NCBI GenBank assembly: GCA_036675505.1
Contig: JAKFEW010000043.1
Coordinates: 17,891 to 81,890, forward strand
DNA from: JAKFEW01 sp036675505
Lineage (GTDB): Bacteria > Cyanobacteriota > Sericytochromatia > S15B-MN24 > JAQBPE01
Direction: 5' to 3'
DNA length: 64,000 bases
Under the pieces are notes generated by a model. That model made no database searches. It worked only from the letters and a program-made list of their open reading frames with translations, and was not told the DNA's origin. Shown here piece by piece: positions 39,967 to 48,494 of this stretch. Both the position numbers and the translations under genes were made by a program. Within the stretch, counting starts at the first letter, position 1, and each line of letters starts with the position of its first letter.

Positions 39967-42336
39967 TCAGGCCGCGGCGGTCGACCCGATCGCGAGGGTC
40001 GGCAGCACGACGGTGAACGCGGCGCCGCTGCCGGGCAGGCTCTGCATCTCCAGCCGGCCGCCGTGCATGGCGACGATCCGGTAGGCGAGCGGCAGGCCGA
40101 GCCCGATCCCGCCCTTGCGCTGCGAATCGCCGAGATCGGCCTGGCCGAAGGCCTCCCAGACGCGGGCGCGCACATCGGGGGCAATGCCCGGGCCGCTGTC
40201 CCAGATGGTGATGCGCACCTCGTTCGCGGTGCGGGTGGCGCGCACCCCGAGGGCCCCCTGCTCGGGCGTGAACTTGATCGCGTTGTCGAGCAAGAGGCCG
40301 AGGGCCTGGCCGAGCCGGCGGCCGTCCGCATCGACGACGAGCGGGGCGTCCGGGACCTCCATCGTGAACTGGAGCGCCTTCGCCTGGAGCGGCGCCTCGA
40401 GCGTGTACGGCAACGCGTCCAGGATTTCCCGCAGATCGAGCTCCACCGGCGACATCGCCAGGTGGCCGCCGAGCACGGCCGCGTAATCGAGGACGTTCGT
40501 CAGCTGGGTCTGGAGGCGGTCGACGCCTTCCCGCAAGCCCGCGAGGAACTCGTCGTCCGGGTGGGCGTCCTCGATGAGCTCGGCGTACCCCTGGATCAGC
40601 GACAGCGGCGTCTTGATCTCATGGGACAGCGAGGAGAAGACGTGATCGCGGATGCGCGCGAGCTCCTTGACCCGCTCGAGCTCGACCGCGCCGCGGACGA
40701 TCGCCTCCGACGCGCGGACGCGCTCGGTGACGTCGCGCAACATCCAGACCGTGAAGAGCCCTTCGGACAACGCGAGGTCGTACGACTCGCTCTCCACCAG
40801 CACCTCGCGCCCGTCGGGGTGGATGATGGCGACAGGCCCGCGCCGGGCCGCATCCGCCGTGGCCGCGGCGGCCGGCGCGACCGCCGAAACGCAGGCCCCG
40901 AGCATGGCGCAGCGGGGCTGACCCAGCAGCCGCTCGATGGCGAGGTTCGCGTACTCGATGCGATCATCCCGGCCAACGATCATGATCGCCGCGTCCGCGA
41001 TCTCGACGATGCCCCGGAACTTCGCCTCGTTGGCGCTCAGCTCCGCCTCCAAGTTCTTCCGGGTGGTGATGTCGCGGGCGATCATGGTCACGCCGGCGAT
41101 CGCACAGGCGGCGTCGCGGATCGGCGAGCATGACAGGGAAACATGGATCTCGCGGCCGTCTTTCCGCCGGCGCGTGGTCGCGTAATCATGGACGGGAGAG
41201 CCTTTCAGGAGCTGCTGGATCAAGTAGGCGAATTCGCCCCGGCGGGCGTCCGGCACGAGCGTCTCGAGCGGGCGCCCGATCATCTCGGCGGCCGAGAAGC
41301 CGAAGATCCTTTCCGCACCGGGGTTCCAGCTGGCAACGAGGCCATCCGGCGTGATGCTGACGATCGAATCGGAGGTCGCTTCGGCGAGCGCCGTCAGGTG
41401 GGCCTTGGCCAACGCCGCCTCCCGCAGCGCGGCTTCTTGCCGGCTCAGGTCGGCGTGGACGCGATCGTACGCGCGAATGCCCTGCCAGAGCATGGCCAGG
41501 CCGGCGGTGAGCAGCAGCCCCGTGAGGAGCGGCTGGCCGTGCGCCGCGGCCAGGCCGGCGCCCAGGATCAGCACGAGCAAGAGCGGCGCCGGCAACGGCA
41601 GGGCGCGCGAAACCGCCGCGCGGGCGGATGCCGTCTCCGGGGTCTCGGGCGCGATGCTGGCGCGCGCCGCCAGGACGCCGACGAGCAGGGCGCCCAGGGC
41701 GATCGCGCCCGCCGGCGGGAGGCTGACGATCTCGGCCAGCCCGGGCGGGAGCGCCGGGCCGGCCAGCAAGCCGATCACGGGCACGGTCAGGACGGCGGTG
41801 GCGACGATCGCGGACTGCTCCGCGACCCCCGCGCGGGCCCCGCGCGCCACGTCGAGGGTCGCGAGGGCCAGGCCCAACAGGACGTAGGCGGCGCCGCTCA
41901 CGGGATACACCGATCGCCCGAGCGTGACCCCGCCCAGCCGCTGCAACGCGGCCCAGGCGTCGGCGAGGGGGGCCAGGCCCGCCGCGAAGGCGAGCCCATC
42001 GATGCCGATGATGACGACGGCGATCGCGCTGCCCCGGGCCACCTGCCGAAGCGCGGGACGCTCGCCGCCGGCCAGCCAGCACAGGAGCGAGGTACCCGCC
42101 GACAGGAGCGCGAGCGCGCTCGCCGCCGTCACCGTCAGGTCGTCCGCGTGGTGGCCCGCGAGCCACCACGCGAGGCCGGTCGGCCAGCCCGCCAGCAGGA
42201 ACGCGCCGGTGGCGATGGCGACGAGCGCGGCCACGACCGAGGCCAGCGGCAGCGGGTCGCGCAGGCCGGACAGGCGCCCCTGCAGGGAAGGCTCACTCGA
42301 GGAAACGCTGACCAGACCTGGGTTTACGAAGCTCAT
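39967..42336 (-). CDS. Membrane PAS-PAS histidine kinase (789 aa)
   Basis: ATG 42336 follows GGAGG. Residues about 25-310 contain eight or so hydrophobic helices (for example VVAALVAIATGAFLLAGW, LLLVLILGAGLAAAHG), a MASE-like membrane sensor. The first PAS (about 330-450) is standard; the second (about 455-560) is shorter. The HisKA motif is SSLSHEIKTPL with His572. The ATPase has LLLDNAIKFTPEQG, DSGPGIAPD and KGGIGLGLPLAYRIVAMHGG. It lies between the giant kinase and a receiver on the same strand with gaps of 129 and 182 bp, so shared transcription is possible. Signal unknown. Confidence 0.9.
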   Translation of the reverse strand: MSFVNPGLVSVSSSEPSLQGRLSGLRDPLPLASVVAALVAIATGAFLLAGWPTGLAWWLAGHHADDLTVTAASALALLSAGTSLLCWLAGGERPALRQVARGSAIAVVIIGIDGLAFAAGLAPLADAWAALQRLGGVTLGRSVYPVSGAAYVLLGLALATLDVARGARAGVAEQSAIVATAVLTVPVIGLLAGPALPPGLAEIVSLPPAGAIALGALLVGVLAARASIAPETPETASARAAVSRALPLPAPLLLVLILGAGLAAAHGQPLLTGLLLTAGLAMLWQGIRAYDRVHADLSRQEAALREAALAKAHLTALAEATSDSIVSITPDGLVASWNPGAERIFGFSAAEMIGRPLETLVPDARRGEFAYLIQQLLKGSPVHDYATTRRRKDGREIHVSLSCSPIRDAACAIAGVTMIARDITTRKNLEAELSANEAKFRGIVEIADAAIMIVGRDDRIEYANLAIERLLGQPRCAMLGACVSAVAPAAAATADAARRGPVAIIHPDGREVLVESESYDLALSEGLFTVWMLRDVTERVRASEAIVRGAVELERVKELARIRDHVFSSLSHEIKTPLSLIQGYAELIEDAHPDDEFLAGLREGVDRLQTQLTNVLDYAAVLGGHLAMSPVELDLREILDALPYTLEAPLQAKALQFTMEVPDAPLVVDADGRRLGQALGLLLDNAIKFTPEQGALGVRATRTANEVRITIWDSGPGIAPDVRARVWEAFGQADLGDSQRKGGIGLGLPLAYRIVAMHGGRLEMQSLPGSGAAFTVVLPTLAIGSTAAA

Positions 42337-42518
42337 GGCGCCTCCGAGGGATGTCGACGTTGCAATCGGCAGACCGGAGCCCATAATTTGCCACATAACG
42401 CGGTTCGTGCCCATCGGCAGAAAACCCTGACGACACGCCTCGGCATCGGTAGCAAGTGCTTATCTGGCTGGCCTCACCTTGCTTCCAGGCAGACAACAAT
42501 TTTTTCGACAGGGCAAGG

Positions 42519-43127
42519 TCAGACGGTGCTAGAGGGCCGATCGGCCAAGAGCTCGTCCGTCCGGCGCGCCGCCACGGCGATGTGCTCACGGACGTGGGCG
42601 ACGGCCTGCCGCGCCGGGCCGTCGAGCGCGTCCAGCCCGACGAGGGCCGCGTGCAGCGCGCCTCGGATGTCGTCCGCGAGCGCGTCCTGGAGCTCGCGGA
42701 CCCGGGCCTGGGCGCTCCTCGCGGCGTCGGCGGCCCGCAGCGTCTGGGTCAGGCGCGCCACGAGCTCGTCCATGAGAAACGGCTTCGTCAGGTAGCCGTC
42801 GGCGCCCAGGGCGAAGCCCCGCGCGATCATCTCGGGCTCGCGGTAGTGGGCCGTCAGCAGCAACACCGGGACGAAAGCCGTGGCGGGCTCCTGGCGCAGG
42901 CGCGTGAGGACGTCGAAGCCGTCCATCGCCGGCATGCTCAGGTCCAGGACGATGGCGTCGGCCGAATTTTCAGCCACCCAGGCGAGGCCTGCGGGCCCAT
43001 CCGCCACCGCCGCGACGCGGAAGCCGTGGCCGGTGAGGACGTCGTTGAGAAGGACGCGGTTGTATTCCTTGTCGTCGATGACGAGGATGGTGGCGCCCGA
43101 GAAAGTGGCGTCGCGCATAACGGACAT
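42519..43127 (-). CDS. Receiver protein with helical C-terminal extension (202 aa)
   Basis: The REC domain at about 12-130 has ILVIDDKEYN, AIVLDLSMPAMDG (Asp62), VLLLTAHYRE and YLTKPFLMDEL. The last 70 residues (SAQARVRELQDALADDIRGA and on) are helical with heptad character and no recognisable DNA-binding or enzymatic domain. It may bind a kinase or act as an adaptor. It is the first gene of the minus-strand signalling run ending at the receiver at 34919. The 43128-43415 interval has an AT-rich patch but no gene I can support. Confidence 0.88.
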   Translation of the reverse strand: MSVMRDATFSGATILVIDDKEYNRVLLNDVLTGHGFRVAAVADGPAGLAWVAENSADAIVLDLSMPAMDGFDVLTRLRQEPATAFVPVLLLTAHYREPEMIARGFALGADGYLTKPFLMDELVARLTQTLRAADAARSAQARVRELQDALADDIRGALHAALVGLDALDGPARQAVAHVREHIAVAARRTDELLADRPSSTV

Positions 43128-43415
43128 GACCCCCGGTACTGATCGCTCGTGCCGATGCTGGCCTGCAGGCGCAGCACTGGAATTTTAACATAGGGGACCT
43201 GGTTGTCCGAATTTGCGATTCGCAGAAGCATCGCCGGGACGATTGTTGAAAGGAAGCCGATTGGTTCGGTCACGGTGAAATGCACCGAGAACCTGAGCAC
43301 ATGATACCAACGGCGAATGGCCTTGATCGCCCCAAGATGACCCTATTCGGTTATGTCCCAGCGCCACCTCTCGATCATCGGGACGGGGGCGGCTTCGCCG
43401 GAAAGAGGTGAATCT

Positions 43416-43877
43416 ATGGTCGATCTGAAGAGGTTTTCGCTCCCGCTCGCGGTCACGGCCGCCGCGTTGTTCTCGCTCGCCGTCGCGGCGCCCGCCTCGG
43501 CGCAACCCGGGCCGGGCGGCCGGGGCCCTGGCGCGTACGACCGCGTCTACGACCCGGCCAAGGTCGAAACGGTCAGCGGAAAAATCAGCGCGATCGATCG
43601 GCGGACCGCCTGGCGCCCCGGCCGGATGGGCATCCACCTGACGGTGCAGACGGCCACCGGAGCCTTGCCCGTGCACCTCGGTCCGGCCTGGTTCATCGAC
43701 ACCCTCGAGCCGGCGCTCAAGGTCGGCGAGACCATCACCGTGAAGGGCTCTCGGGTCATGTTCGACGGCAAGCCCGCGATCATCGCCGCGTCGGTCACGC
43801 GGGGCCAGGACACCATCGAGCTACGTGATACCAGCGGGCGACCGGTCTGGGCCGGCTGGCGCCGCGGGATGCCTTGA
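43416..43877 (+). CDS. Secreted OB-fold-like small protein (153 aa)
   Basis: ATG 43416 gives a cleavable signal peptide (VAAPASAQ). The mature domain is one beta-rich unit: VETVSGKISAIDRRTAWRPG, MGIHLTVQTATGALPVHLGP, AWFIDTLEPALKVGETITVK and the end IELRDTSGRPVWAGWRR. The VHLGPAWF and LRDxxGxPxWxGWRR signatures look like a conserved family of periplasmic OB-fold proteins, some linked to redox or magnetosome clusters; that link is memory-based and uncertain. No Cys. Monocistronic. Confidence 0.6.
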   Translation: MVDLKRFSLPLAVTAAALFSLAVAAPASAQPGPGGRGPGAYDRVYDPAKVETVSGKISAIDRRTAWRPGRMGIHLTVQTATGALPVHLGPAWFIDTLEPALKVGETITVKGSRVMFDGKPAIIAASVTRGQDTIELRDTSGRPVWAGWRRGMP

Positions 43878-43933
43878 GATGCTCCCGCTCGGCCAGGTCG
43901 CAGCGCGCAGCGCGGAGCTCCCGGCCTGAGCCA

Positions 43934-43970
43934 TTGACATCTTAACTACATAACTATATAGTAATACTAT
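43934..43970 (+). promoter_or_regulatory. Strong promoter with dyad operator ahead of the tusA-like/dsrE pair
   Basis: A consensus -35 TTGACA (43934-43939) and -10 TATAGT (43957-43962) are spaced by 17 bp. A perfect 6-1-6 inverted repeat ATAGTA-A-TACTAT (43958-43970) covers the -10 and the likely start point, an ideal repressor site. ArsR-type sulfur or metal sensors (BigR/SqrR) use AT-rich dyads like this, but no such gene is adjacent. Confidence 0.75.
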
Positions 43971-43992
43971 TGCTCCGTAGAAGAGTTTCTCA

Positions 43993-44100
43993 ATGTCTAC
44001 GCCGAGCGAAACCGGAAACGCCATCGAGCTCGTGAAGCTGGAGACGGCCAGCGAGGGCGGCACCGAGGTGTACGTCCACTACCTGACCCGCAAGGCCTAG
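43993..44100 (+). CDS. Small ORF, 35 aa, resembling a TusA C-terminus
   Basis: The first ATG after the promoter encodes 35 residues (ETGNAIELVKLETAS, then GGTEVYVHYLTRKA). TusA-family sulfur carriers end in a similar TGNELLxxE...FLIRK pattern, and TusA often precedes DsrE proteins. The CPxP sulfur-transfer motif is absent, so this is a truncated relic or a leader peptide. The dsrE Shine-Dalgarno AGGAGG overlaps its stop, which supports coupled translation. Confidence 0.45.
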   Translation: MSTPSETGNAIELVKLETASEGGTEVYVHYLTRKA

Positions 44101-44109
44101 GAGGCACCC

Positions 44110-44667
44110 ATGGAAACCACCCAGACCCGCGAGCAGACGCTCGAAACGACGATCGCGGCCTTGACCCGGCGCCTCGACGAGCTCGAGGCCCGGCTGCCCA
44201 AGGACAAGCTCAGCATGGTCGTCTTCTCGGGCGACCTCGACAAGGTGCTGGCCTCGTTCGTGATCGCGACCGGCGCGGCCGCGATGGGCCTCGAGGTCAC
44301 GATGTTCTTCACCTTCTGGGGCCTCAACGCGATCCGCACGAAGAAGGACCTGCTGGACAAGGGCCTCAAGGAGGCGATGATGGCGATGATGTCGCCGTCG
44401 AGCAGCCTCGAGCTCCAGCCTTCCAAGCTGGCCTTCTTCGGTGCGGGCAGCGTCATGCTGCGCCAGATGATGAAGGACAAGGACATCGCCTCGCTCGAGG
44501 AGCTGATGGCGCTGGCCCGCGACAGCGGCGTCCGGCTCGTCGCCTGCGGCATGAGCATGGACGTCATGGGTGTCCGCGAAGACGAGCTCGCGCCCGGCAT
44601 CGAGGTCGGCGGCGTGGCGATGTTCATCGGCGAGGCCCAGGAATCCAAGGTCTCGCTGTTCATCTGA
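44110..44667 (+). CDS. DsrE/DsrF/DrsH-family protein (DsrE2-like, 185 aa)
   Basis: An N-terminal helical segment (TLETTIAALTRRLDELEARL) is followed by the DsrE fold: LSMVVFSGDLDKVLASFVIA, VTMFFTFWGLNAIR and a late strand with VRLVACGMSMDVMGVRED. The FFTFWGL and CxMSMD motifs mark the DsrE2 subgroup, whose Cys can carry persulfide. An amphipathic C-terminus (VGGVAMFIGEAQESKVSLFI) is typical. It is expected to take part in sulfane-sulfur trafficking or sensing with TusA and rhodanese proteins. It is driven by the dyad-bearing promoter at 43934. Confidence 0.88.
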   Translation: METTQTREQTLETTIAALTRRLDELEARLPKDKLSMVVFSGDLDKVLASFVIATGAAAMGLEVTMFFTFWGLNAIRTKKDLLDKGLKEAMMAMMSPSSSLELQPSKLAFFGAGSVMLRQMMKDKDIASLEELMALARDSGVRLVACGMSMDVMGVREDELAPGIEVGGVAMFIGEAQESKVSLFI

Positions 44668-44699
44668 CTCGCCGCGCCGCCCGCCTGACGTCCCGGCCG

Positions 44700-45707
44700 C
44701 TACACCGGCGCGAGCGCGCCGGTCGTCCGATCGCGCAGGCGCTGCTGGACCGCGCCGTCCCATGGCAGCGACACGCTCGCGAGCGGCCCCAGGCCGGCCA
44801 TCCGGCAATCCAGGCGCGGCAGGTCGAAGGTGCCGGCGAGGTCGTGCTCCACCGTGCGGAGGACCCGGCCGTCCGCGGCCGTCCACACCGTGGTGCCGCT
44901 GCCGGTCCGGGTGCCGTCCGCGGCGATCGTGGCGTTCCAGCTGGTCTTGCGCGCGGAGGCATCGGGTTCGGTGTCGGTCATCGTCATGGCGACCTTGTAC
45001 GCGCCGTCGGCCTGGACCGCCAAGTCGCGGGTCATGGCTCGGCGGGCGCCGCTCGCGAAGGTCATCGTCGCTTCGTGCTTCGACGCGAGGAGCGCGCCCG
45101 TCTCGGTGTCGACGGTGAGCGTCATGCGGACGTCGCGCCCCGGCATGCCTGCCGGCTGGTCGGCGGCCACCGTGAAGGCCACGACGCGCGTGCGTGTGCC
45201 GTCGCCGTTGTCGGTCCAGGTCGCCGCCTCGAGCGCCTTCGCCATGGCGTCCGCGATGGCGGTCATACCGGCATGGCGGGCCTGCCCACGGGCCATCATG
45301 CCGCCGTGGCGCTGGCCGAGGCGATCGCGCATCGCCCGGTCGGGCCGCATCATCGCGATGCCGGCGCCGGGCGCCATCATCCCGCTGCCAGGAGCGCCGC
45401 CGGCCATCATCCCGCCGCCCAGCATCCCGCCGCCGATGGGCATGCCAGCCTGGGCGACCGTGTAGCTGCGGGCGGCGAGCGCCCGCAGCGCCAGGTAGGT
45501 GTAGTCGTCGAGCTCGCGGTCGGCCTGCAAGACGTCGGCCGCCGCCTGGCCGACGAGCGACGCGTCATCCGGCGACGTCGAGGTCGCCGCGGTGCTCCCA
45601 GGCGCCATGCCGGCCACGGGCGGGAGGGCTGCGCAGCTCGCCACGAGCGACAACAACGCCATGCCGGCCATCAGTCGGCGAGCGGCGGAAACGGGTCGAA
45701 ACGTCAT
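44700..45707 (-). CDS. Met/Gly-rich lipoprotein, unknown function (335 aa)
   Basis: ATG 45707 gives a lipoprotein signal with lipobox VASC. After a helical stretch comes a flexible segment very rich in Met and Gly (GMPIGGGMLGGGMMAGGAPG and on), reminiscent of methionine-rich copper-binding regions. The C-terminal part (about 150-335) is beta-rich: TDNGDGTRTRVVAFTVAADQ, VDTETGALLASKHEATMTFA, ADGRVLRTVEHDLAGTFDLP. No known family recognised. Divergent from the two barrel-like genes with a 173-bp shared upstream region. Confidence 0.65.
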   Translation of the reverse strand: MTFRPVSAARRLMAGMALLSLVASCAALPPVAGMAPGSTAATSTSPDDASLVGQAAADVLQADRELDDYTYLALRALAARSYTVAQAGMPIGGGMLGGGMMAGGAPGSGMMAPGAGIAMMRPDRAMRDRLGQRHGGMMARGQARHAGMTAIADAMAKALEAATWTDNGDGTRTRVVAFTVAADQPAGMPGRDVRMTLTVDTETGALLASKHEATMTFASGARRAMTRDLAVQADGAYKVAMTMTDTEPDASARKTSWNATIAADGTRTGSGTTVWTAADGRVLRTVEHDLAGTFDLPRLDCRMAGLGPLASVSLPWDGAVQQRLRDRTTGALAPV

Positions 45708-45880
45708 CGAAAAGGTCCTTTCTGGTCGATGGCGCGCCGGGCGCACGCCCACCATCGAGCCTAAGGCCGGTCGCCCTGATCCGCATCGGTCAATTCCGCT
45801 GATCAACGATGCGGGAAGCAACCGGGGGTTCGGCGGGTATACGAGGGGTCGCGTCCACAATCATTGGAGGGGGAATTCCG

Positions 45881-46744
45881 ATGGTCCGCTCGCTCGTGCC
45901 GTTCATGGCGCTCGCCCTGGTGCTCCCGCTCGCCGCGCCGGCCCGCGCGGAAAGCCTGACCGCCTTCGACCAGCGCGCGAGCCTGGAATGGCAGACCTGG
46001 ACCTGGGCCAACCCGGCGGGCACGGACAAGCTGACCTACAGCACGCCGATGACCGTGTTCACGATCGTCGACCATACAGGCGCCGTGTTCGGCGCGATGC
46101 GCACGGTCGCGTCCAACGAGTCCCGCCGGCGCCAGGCCGAGGACGAGGCGATCCGCAAGGGCGAGCGCCGGTACACCTACCTGCGCGAGGAAGCCCGGCC
46201 GGCCGAGGGCTCGCGGTTCAGCTTCACGGTCGGCCAGGGCGGGGTCAGCGGCACCACCGGCACCGGCACGGCCGCCGCGGTCACGACGGGCCTCACGCCG
46301 ACCGCGTTGATGGCGCGCATCGGCCTCGAAGGCGACATCGCGGAGGTGCTGGGCGGCGTGTTCGTGTTCGACGCGGGCATCGCCTACTGGACGGCGCTCG
46401 CGCCCAGCTCGGGCATCCGCACGAACAACACGCCCAACCTCACCGCCTGGGATTGGCCGCTCGGCCTGCGCTGGCGCTACGTCGCGCCCTTCCTGCCGGG
46501 CCTCGTCATCGAGCCGGGCATCAACTTCAACTGGCTCTACACGACCTACTTCGCCGTCAACGGCGGCGCGCGCTGGGACGCCCGCAACATGGGCGTCGAG
46601 CTGGGCTACCACGTGGTGCCCCAGGTGAAGCTCCGCGCGAGCTACTGGCTCAACCGCCTGGCCCACGAGGACGTGGGCTGGATGAAGCGCGAAGACGTCG
46701 TCGACATGCGCAACGCCACGCTCGGCGTGACGCTGCTGTTCTAG
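45881..46744 (+). CDS. Predicted outer-membrane beta-barrel protein (287 aa)
   Basis: ATG 45881 follows GGAGGGGG. A signal peptide cleaves near APARAES. The mature part alternates polar and aromatic residues in strand-like segments (RASLEWQTWTWANP, VIEPGINFNWLYTTYFAVNG, GVELGYHVVPQVKLRASYWL) and ends in a C-terminal Phe (LGVTLLF), the outer-membrane barrel signature. No specific porin family recognised. It lies 12 bp upstream of a second barrel gene and they probably form one transcript. Confidence 0.7.
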   Translation: MVRSLVPFMALALVLPLAAPARAESLTAFDQRASLEWQTWTWANPAGTDKLTYSTPMTVFTIVDHTGAVFGAMRTVASNESRRRQAEDEAIRKGERRYTYLREEARPAEGSRFSFTVGQGGVSGTTGTGTAAAVTTGLTPTALMARIGLEGDIAEVLGGVFVFDAGIAYWTALAPSSGIRTNNTPNLTAWDWPLGLRWRYVAPFLPGLVIEPGINFNWLYTTYFAVNGGARWDARNMGVELGYHVVPQVKLRASYWLNRLAHEDVGWMKREDVVDMRNATLGVTLLF

Positions 46745-46756
46745 GGAGATTCCGGC

Positions 46757-47362
46757 ATGAAGACGCGTCTCGCCTCGTTCCTCCTCGCGCTCGCCCTGTC
46801 GGCGCTGGCAACCGCGCCGGCCCAGGCCCGGCCGGACGACGGCCGCATGCAGCTCTGGCTCGGCGGCCAGTCGGTGACCGGCCCGGGCCTGGTGGGCACG
46901 GTCGGCTTCAGCGCCGACCTCGGGCTCGCCGAGCTGGGTGCCCATGTGATGGCCCCGCCGGCGGCCTTCACGAGCTTCTTCACGACGGACGCCTCGCTGA
47001 CGTTCGTCGGGCACACGCGCAGCTTCCTGCCGATCGACCTGATGCCGGTGATGGGCTTCGGCGCGGCGTTCCTGATGCGCGACGTCCCGAAGACCCCGGC
47101 GCGCAACACCACGACCGACCTGAACATCTACATGTACATGCCGGTCGGGCTGCGCTACGCGCTCCGCGCAGGCGGGCTCTCGATCGGCGCCGAGGCGCTC
47201 TACCACTTCCCGGGCCTCTACCTGATGCAAGGCACGGCGGATCCGGCCCACTGGCACTACGAGCTCACGAGCAAGCTCGGCAACTTCAACGTGGGAGCGT
47301 ACTACGAGAGTGGGGCGGTCTACAACGGCCCCGGCGTGCGGGTCGGCTTCTCGTTCCTCTGA
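46757..47362 (+). CDS. Predicted outer-membrane beta-barrel protein (201 aa)
   Basis: Signal peptide MKTRLASFLLALALSALATA with APAQA cleavage site. About eight amphipathic strands follow (QLWLGGQSVTGPGLVGTVGF, NIYMYMPVGLRYALRAGGLS), and the protein closes with FNVGAYYESGAVYNGPGVRV and GFSFL. The size suits an 8- to 10-stranded OmpA/OmpX-like barrel without a peptidoglycan-binding domain. Second gene of a pair with the 287-residue barrel. Function unknown. Confidence 0.68.
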   Translation: MKTRLASFLLALALSALATAPAQARPDDGRMQLWLGGQSVTGPGLVGTVGFSADLGLAELGAHVMAPPAAFTSFFTTDASLTFVGHTRSFLPIDLMPVMGFGAAFLMRDVPKTPARNTTTDLNIYMYMPVGLRYALRAGGLSIGAEALYHFPGLYLMQGTADPAHWHYELTSKLGNFNVGAYYESGAVYNGPGVRVGFSFL

Positions 47363-47494
47363 TGAAGCCTTTGTCCGCCCCTCCGCCTGGCCCGAACCCA
47401 ATTTTTTAACGCAGTCTACATCGTGTCTTAGCGACGTTTTATCCGCTCAGGGCGCGACCCCGGCCGATACCGAGGTAGCGGAGGAAAAACGTCC

Positions 47495-48436
47495 ATGGTC
47501 CAGCTCCCCAGCTTTCTGCGTCCCGGCTTCACCGGCCCGTCGCCCGCCCCCACGGCCGACGCGCCGATGGTGCCCACGCCCATGGCCCGGCTCTTCGCGA
47601 TCGACCTCTTCGCGCCGCGATCGGCCGCAATCCAGGTGGCCACCCCGGCCTTCCCTGGCCCCACCCTCGACGACCTCCAGGGCGGCGCGGCCCGCTTCCT
47701 CGACGTCGGCGCGATCGCCGAGCCCGTCGGCGGATCCGCGCCCGGCCGGGTCCTGCGCGAAGGCGCCCGCGGCCCGGAGGTGGAGCGTCTCCAGCAGCAG
47801 CTCGCGGCCCGCGGCTTCGACCCGGGCGGCGCCGACGGCGACTTCGGCCCCGCCACCTCCCGCGCCCTGCGCGCTTTCCAGCGTTCGCAGGGCCTGCAAG
47901 CGGACGGCGCCTACGGCCCGGCGTCCCGCGCGCGCCTGACCGGCCGCGGCGGCGTGCCGGCGCCCCGCCCGGCAGCACCCGCGGCCGCGGCGGGGACGAT
48001 TGGCGTCCCCGGCTCCACCGGGGCCCCACCGGCAAGGACTGCCGAGGGCGGCGCCACGCGCGCGCGCCTGCTGGGCGACGTCGACAACCACTTCAAGGGG
48101 CGCAGCGGCAAGTGCTTCCGCTACGCCTGGCATATGGTCACGCAGGCGGGCCTGAACGACTTTGGCCAGGCAGCGCAGTCGCACGCCGGCCGCCACCAGG
48201 ACACCGCCTACGTCGGCGACCTCGTGCGGCAGGGCAAGCTCCGCGTCGGCGACGTGGTCTACGTGAACCGCCGCCCGGGCGCCGATCCGAGCTCGACCGA
48301 CATGCGCTTCGGCCCCCACTGGTTCGTCTACGTCGGCCAGGGCCAGTTCGCGGACCAGTACGGGATCCGCGGCGCCCAGGCGATGTCGGACTTCGTGCCG
48401 GGCCGCAAGATCGACGCGATCTACCACACGGCCTGA
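47495..48436 (+). CDS. Peptidoglycan-binding domain protein with C-terminal NlpC/CHAP-like region (313 aa)
   Basis: The N-terminal 85 residues are low complexity without a clear signal peptide. A PG_binding_1 domain follows: GARGPEVERLQQQLAARGFD, GDFGPATSRALRAFQRSQGL and ADGAYGPASRARL. A Pro/Ala linker leads to a C-terminal domain with Cys in GKCFRYAWHMVTQAG, LRVGDVVYVNRRPG and His in GPHWFVYVGQGQFADQYG. These resemble the Cys/His pair of NlpC/P60 or CHAP amidases. A cell-wall hydrolase role is likely but not certain. Single gene. Confidence 0.75.
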   Translation: MVQLPSFLRPGFTGPSPAPTADAPMVPTPMARLFAIDLFAPRSAAIQVATPAFPGPTLDDLQGGAARFLDVGAIAEPVGGSAPGRVLREGARGPEVERLQQQLAARGFDPGGADGDFGPATSRALRAFQRSQGLQADGAYGPASRARLTGRGGVPAPRPAAPAAAAGTIGVPGSTGAPPARTAEGGATRARLLGDVDNHFKGRSGKCFRYAWHMVTQAGLNDFGQAAQSHAGRHQDTAYVGDLVRQGKLRVGDVVYVNRRPGADPSSTDMRFGPHWFVYVGQGQFADQYGIRGAQAMSDFVPGRKIDAIYHTA

Positions 48437-48494
48437 TCGCGCTGAATTCGGGAAATCGGCGGGCCATGTGGATTCCCGCCAACGCCAGCGCAGC

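Noticed and set aside
37519..41133. 1204-residue plus-strand open frame across the PAS kinase genes
   Set aside because: It is antisense to the giant kinase and its neighbour, rich in Arg/Gly/Asp/Val with no domain; an artefact of high GC at third codon positions.
47395..47412. T-rich run after the barrel genes as an intrinsic terminator
   Set aside because: The run of six T is not preceded by a convincing GC-rich stem.
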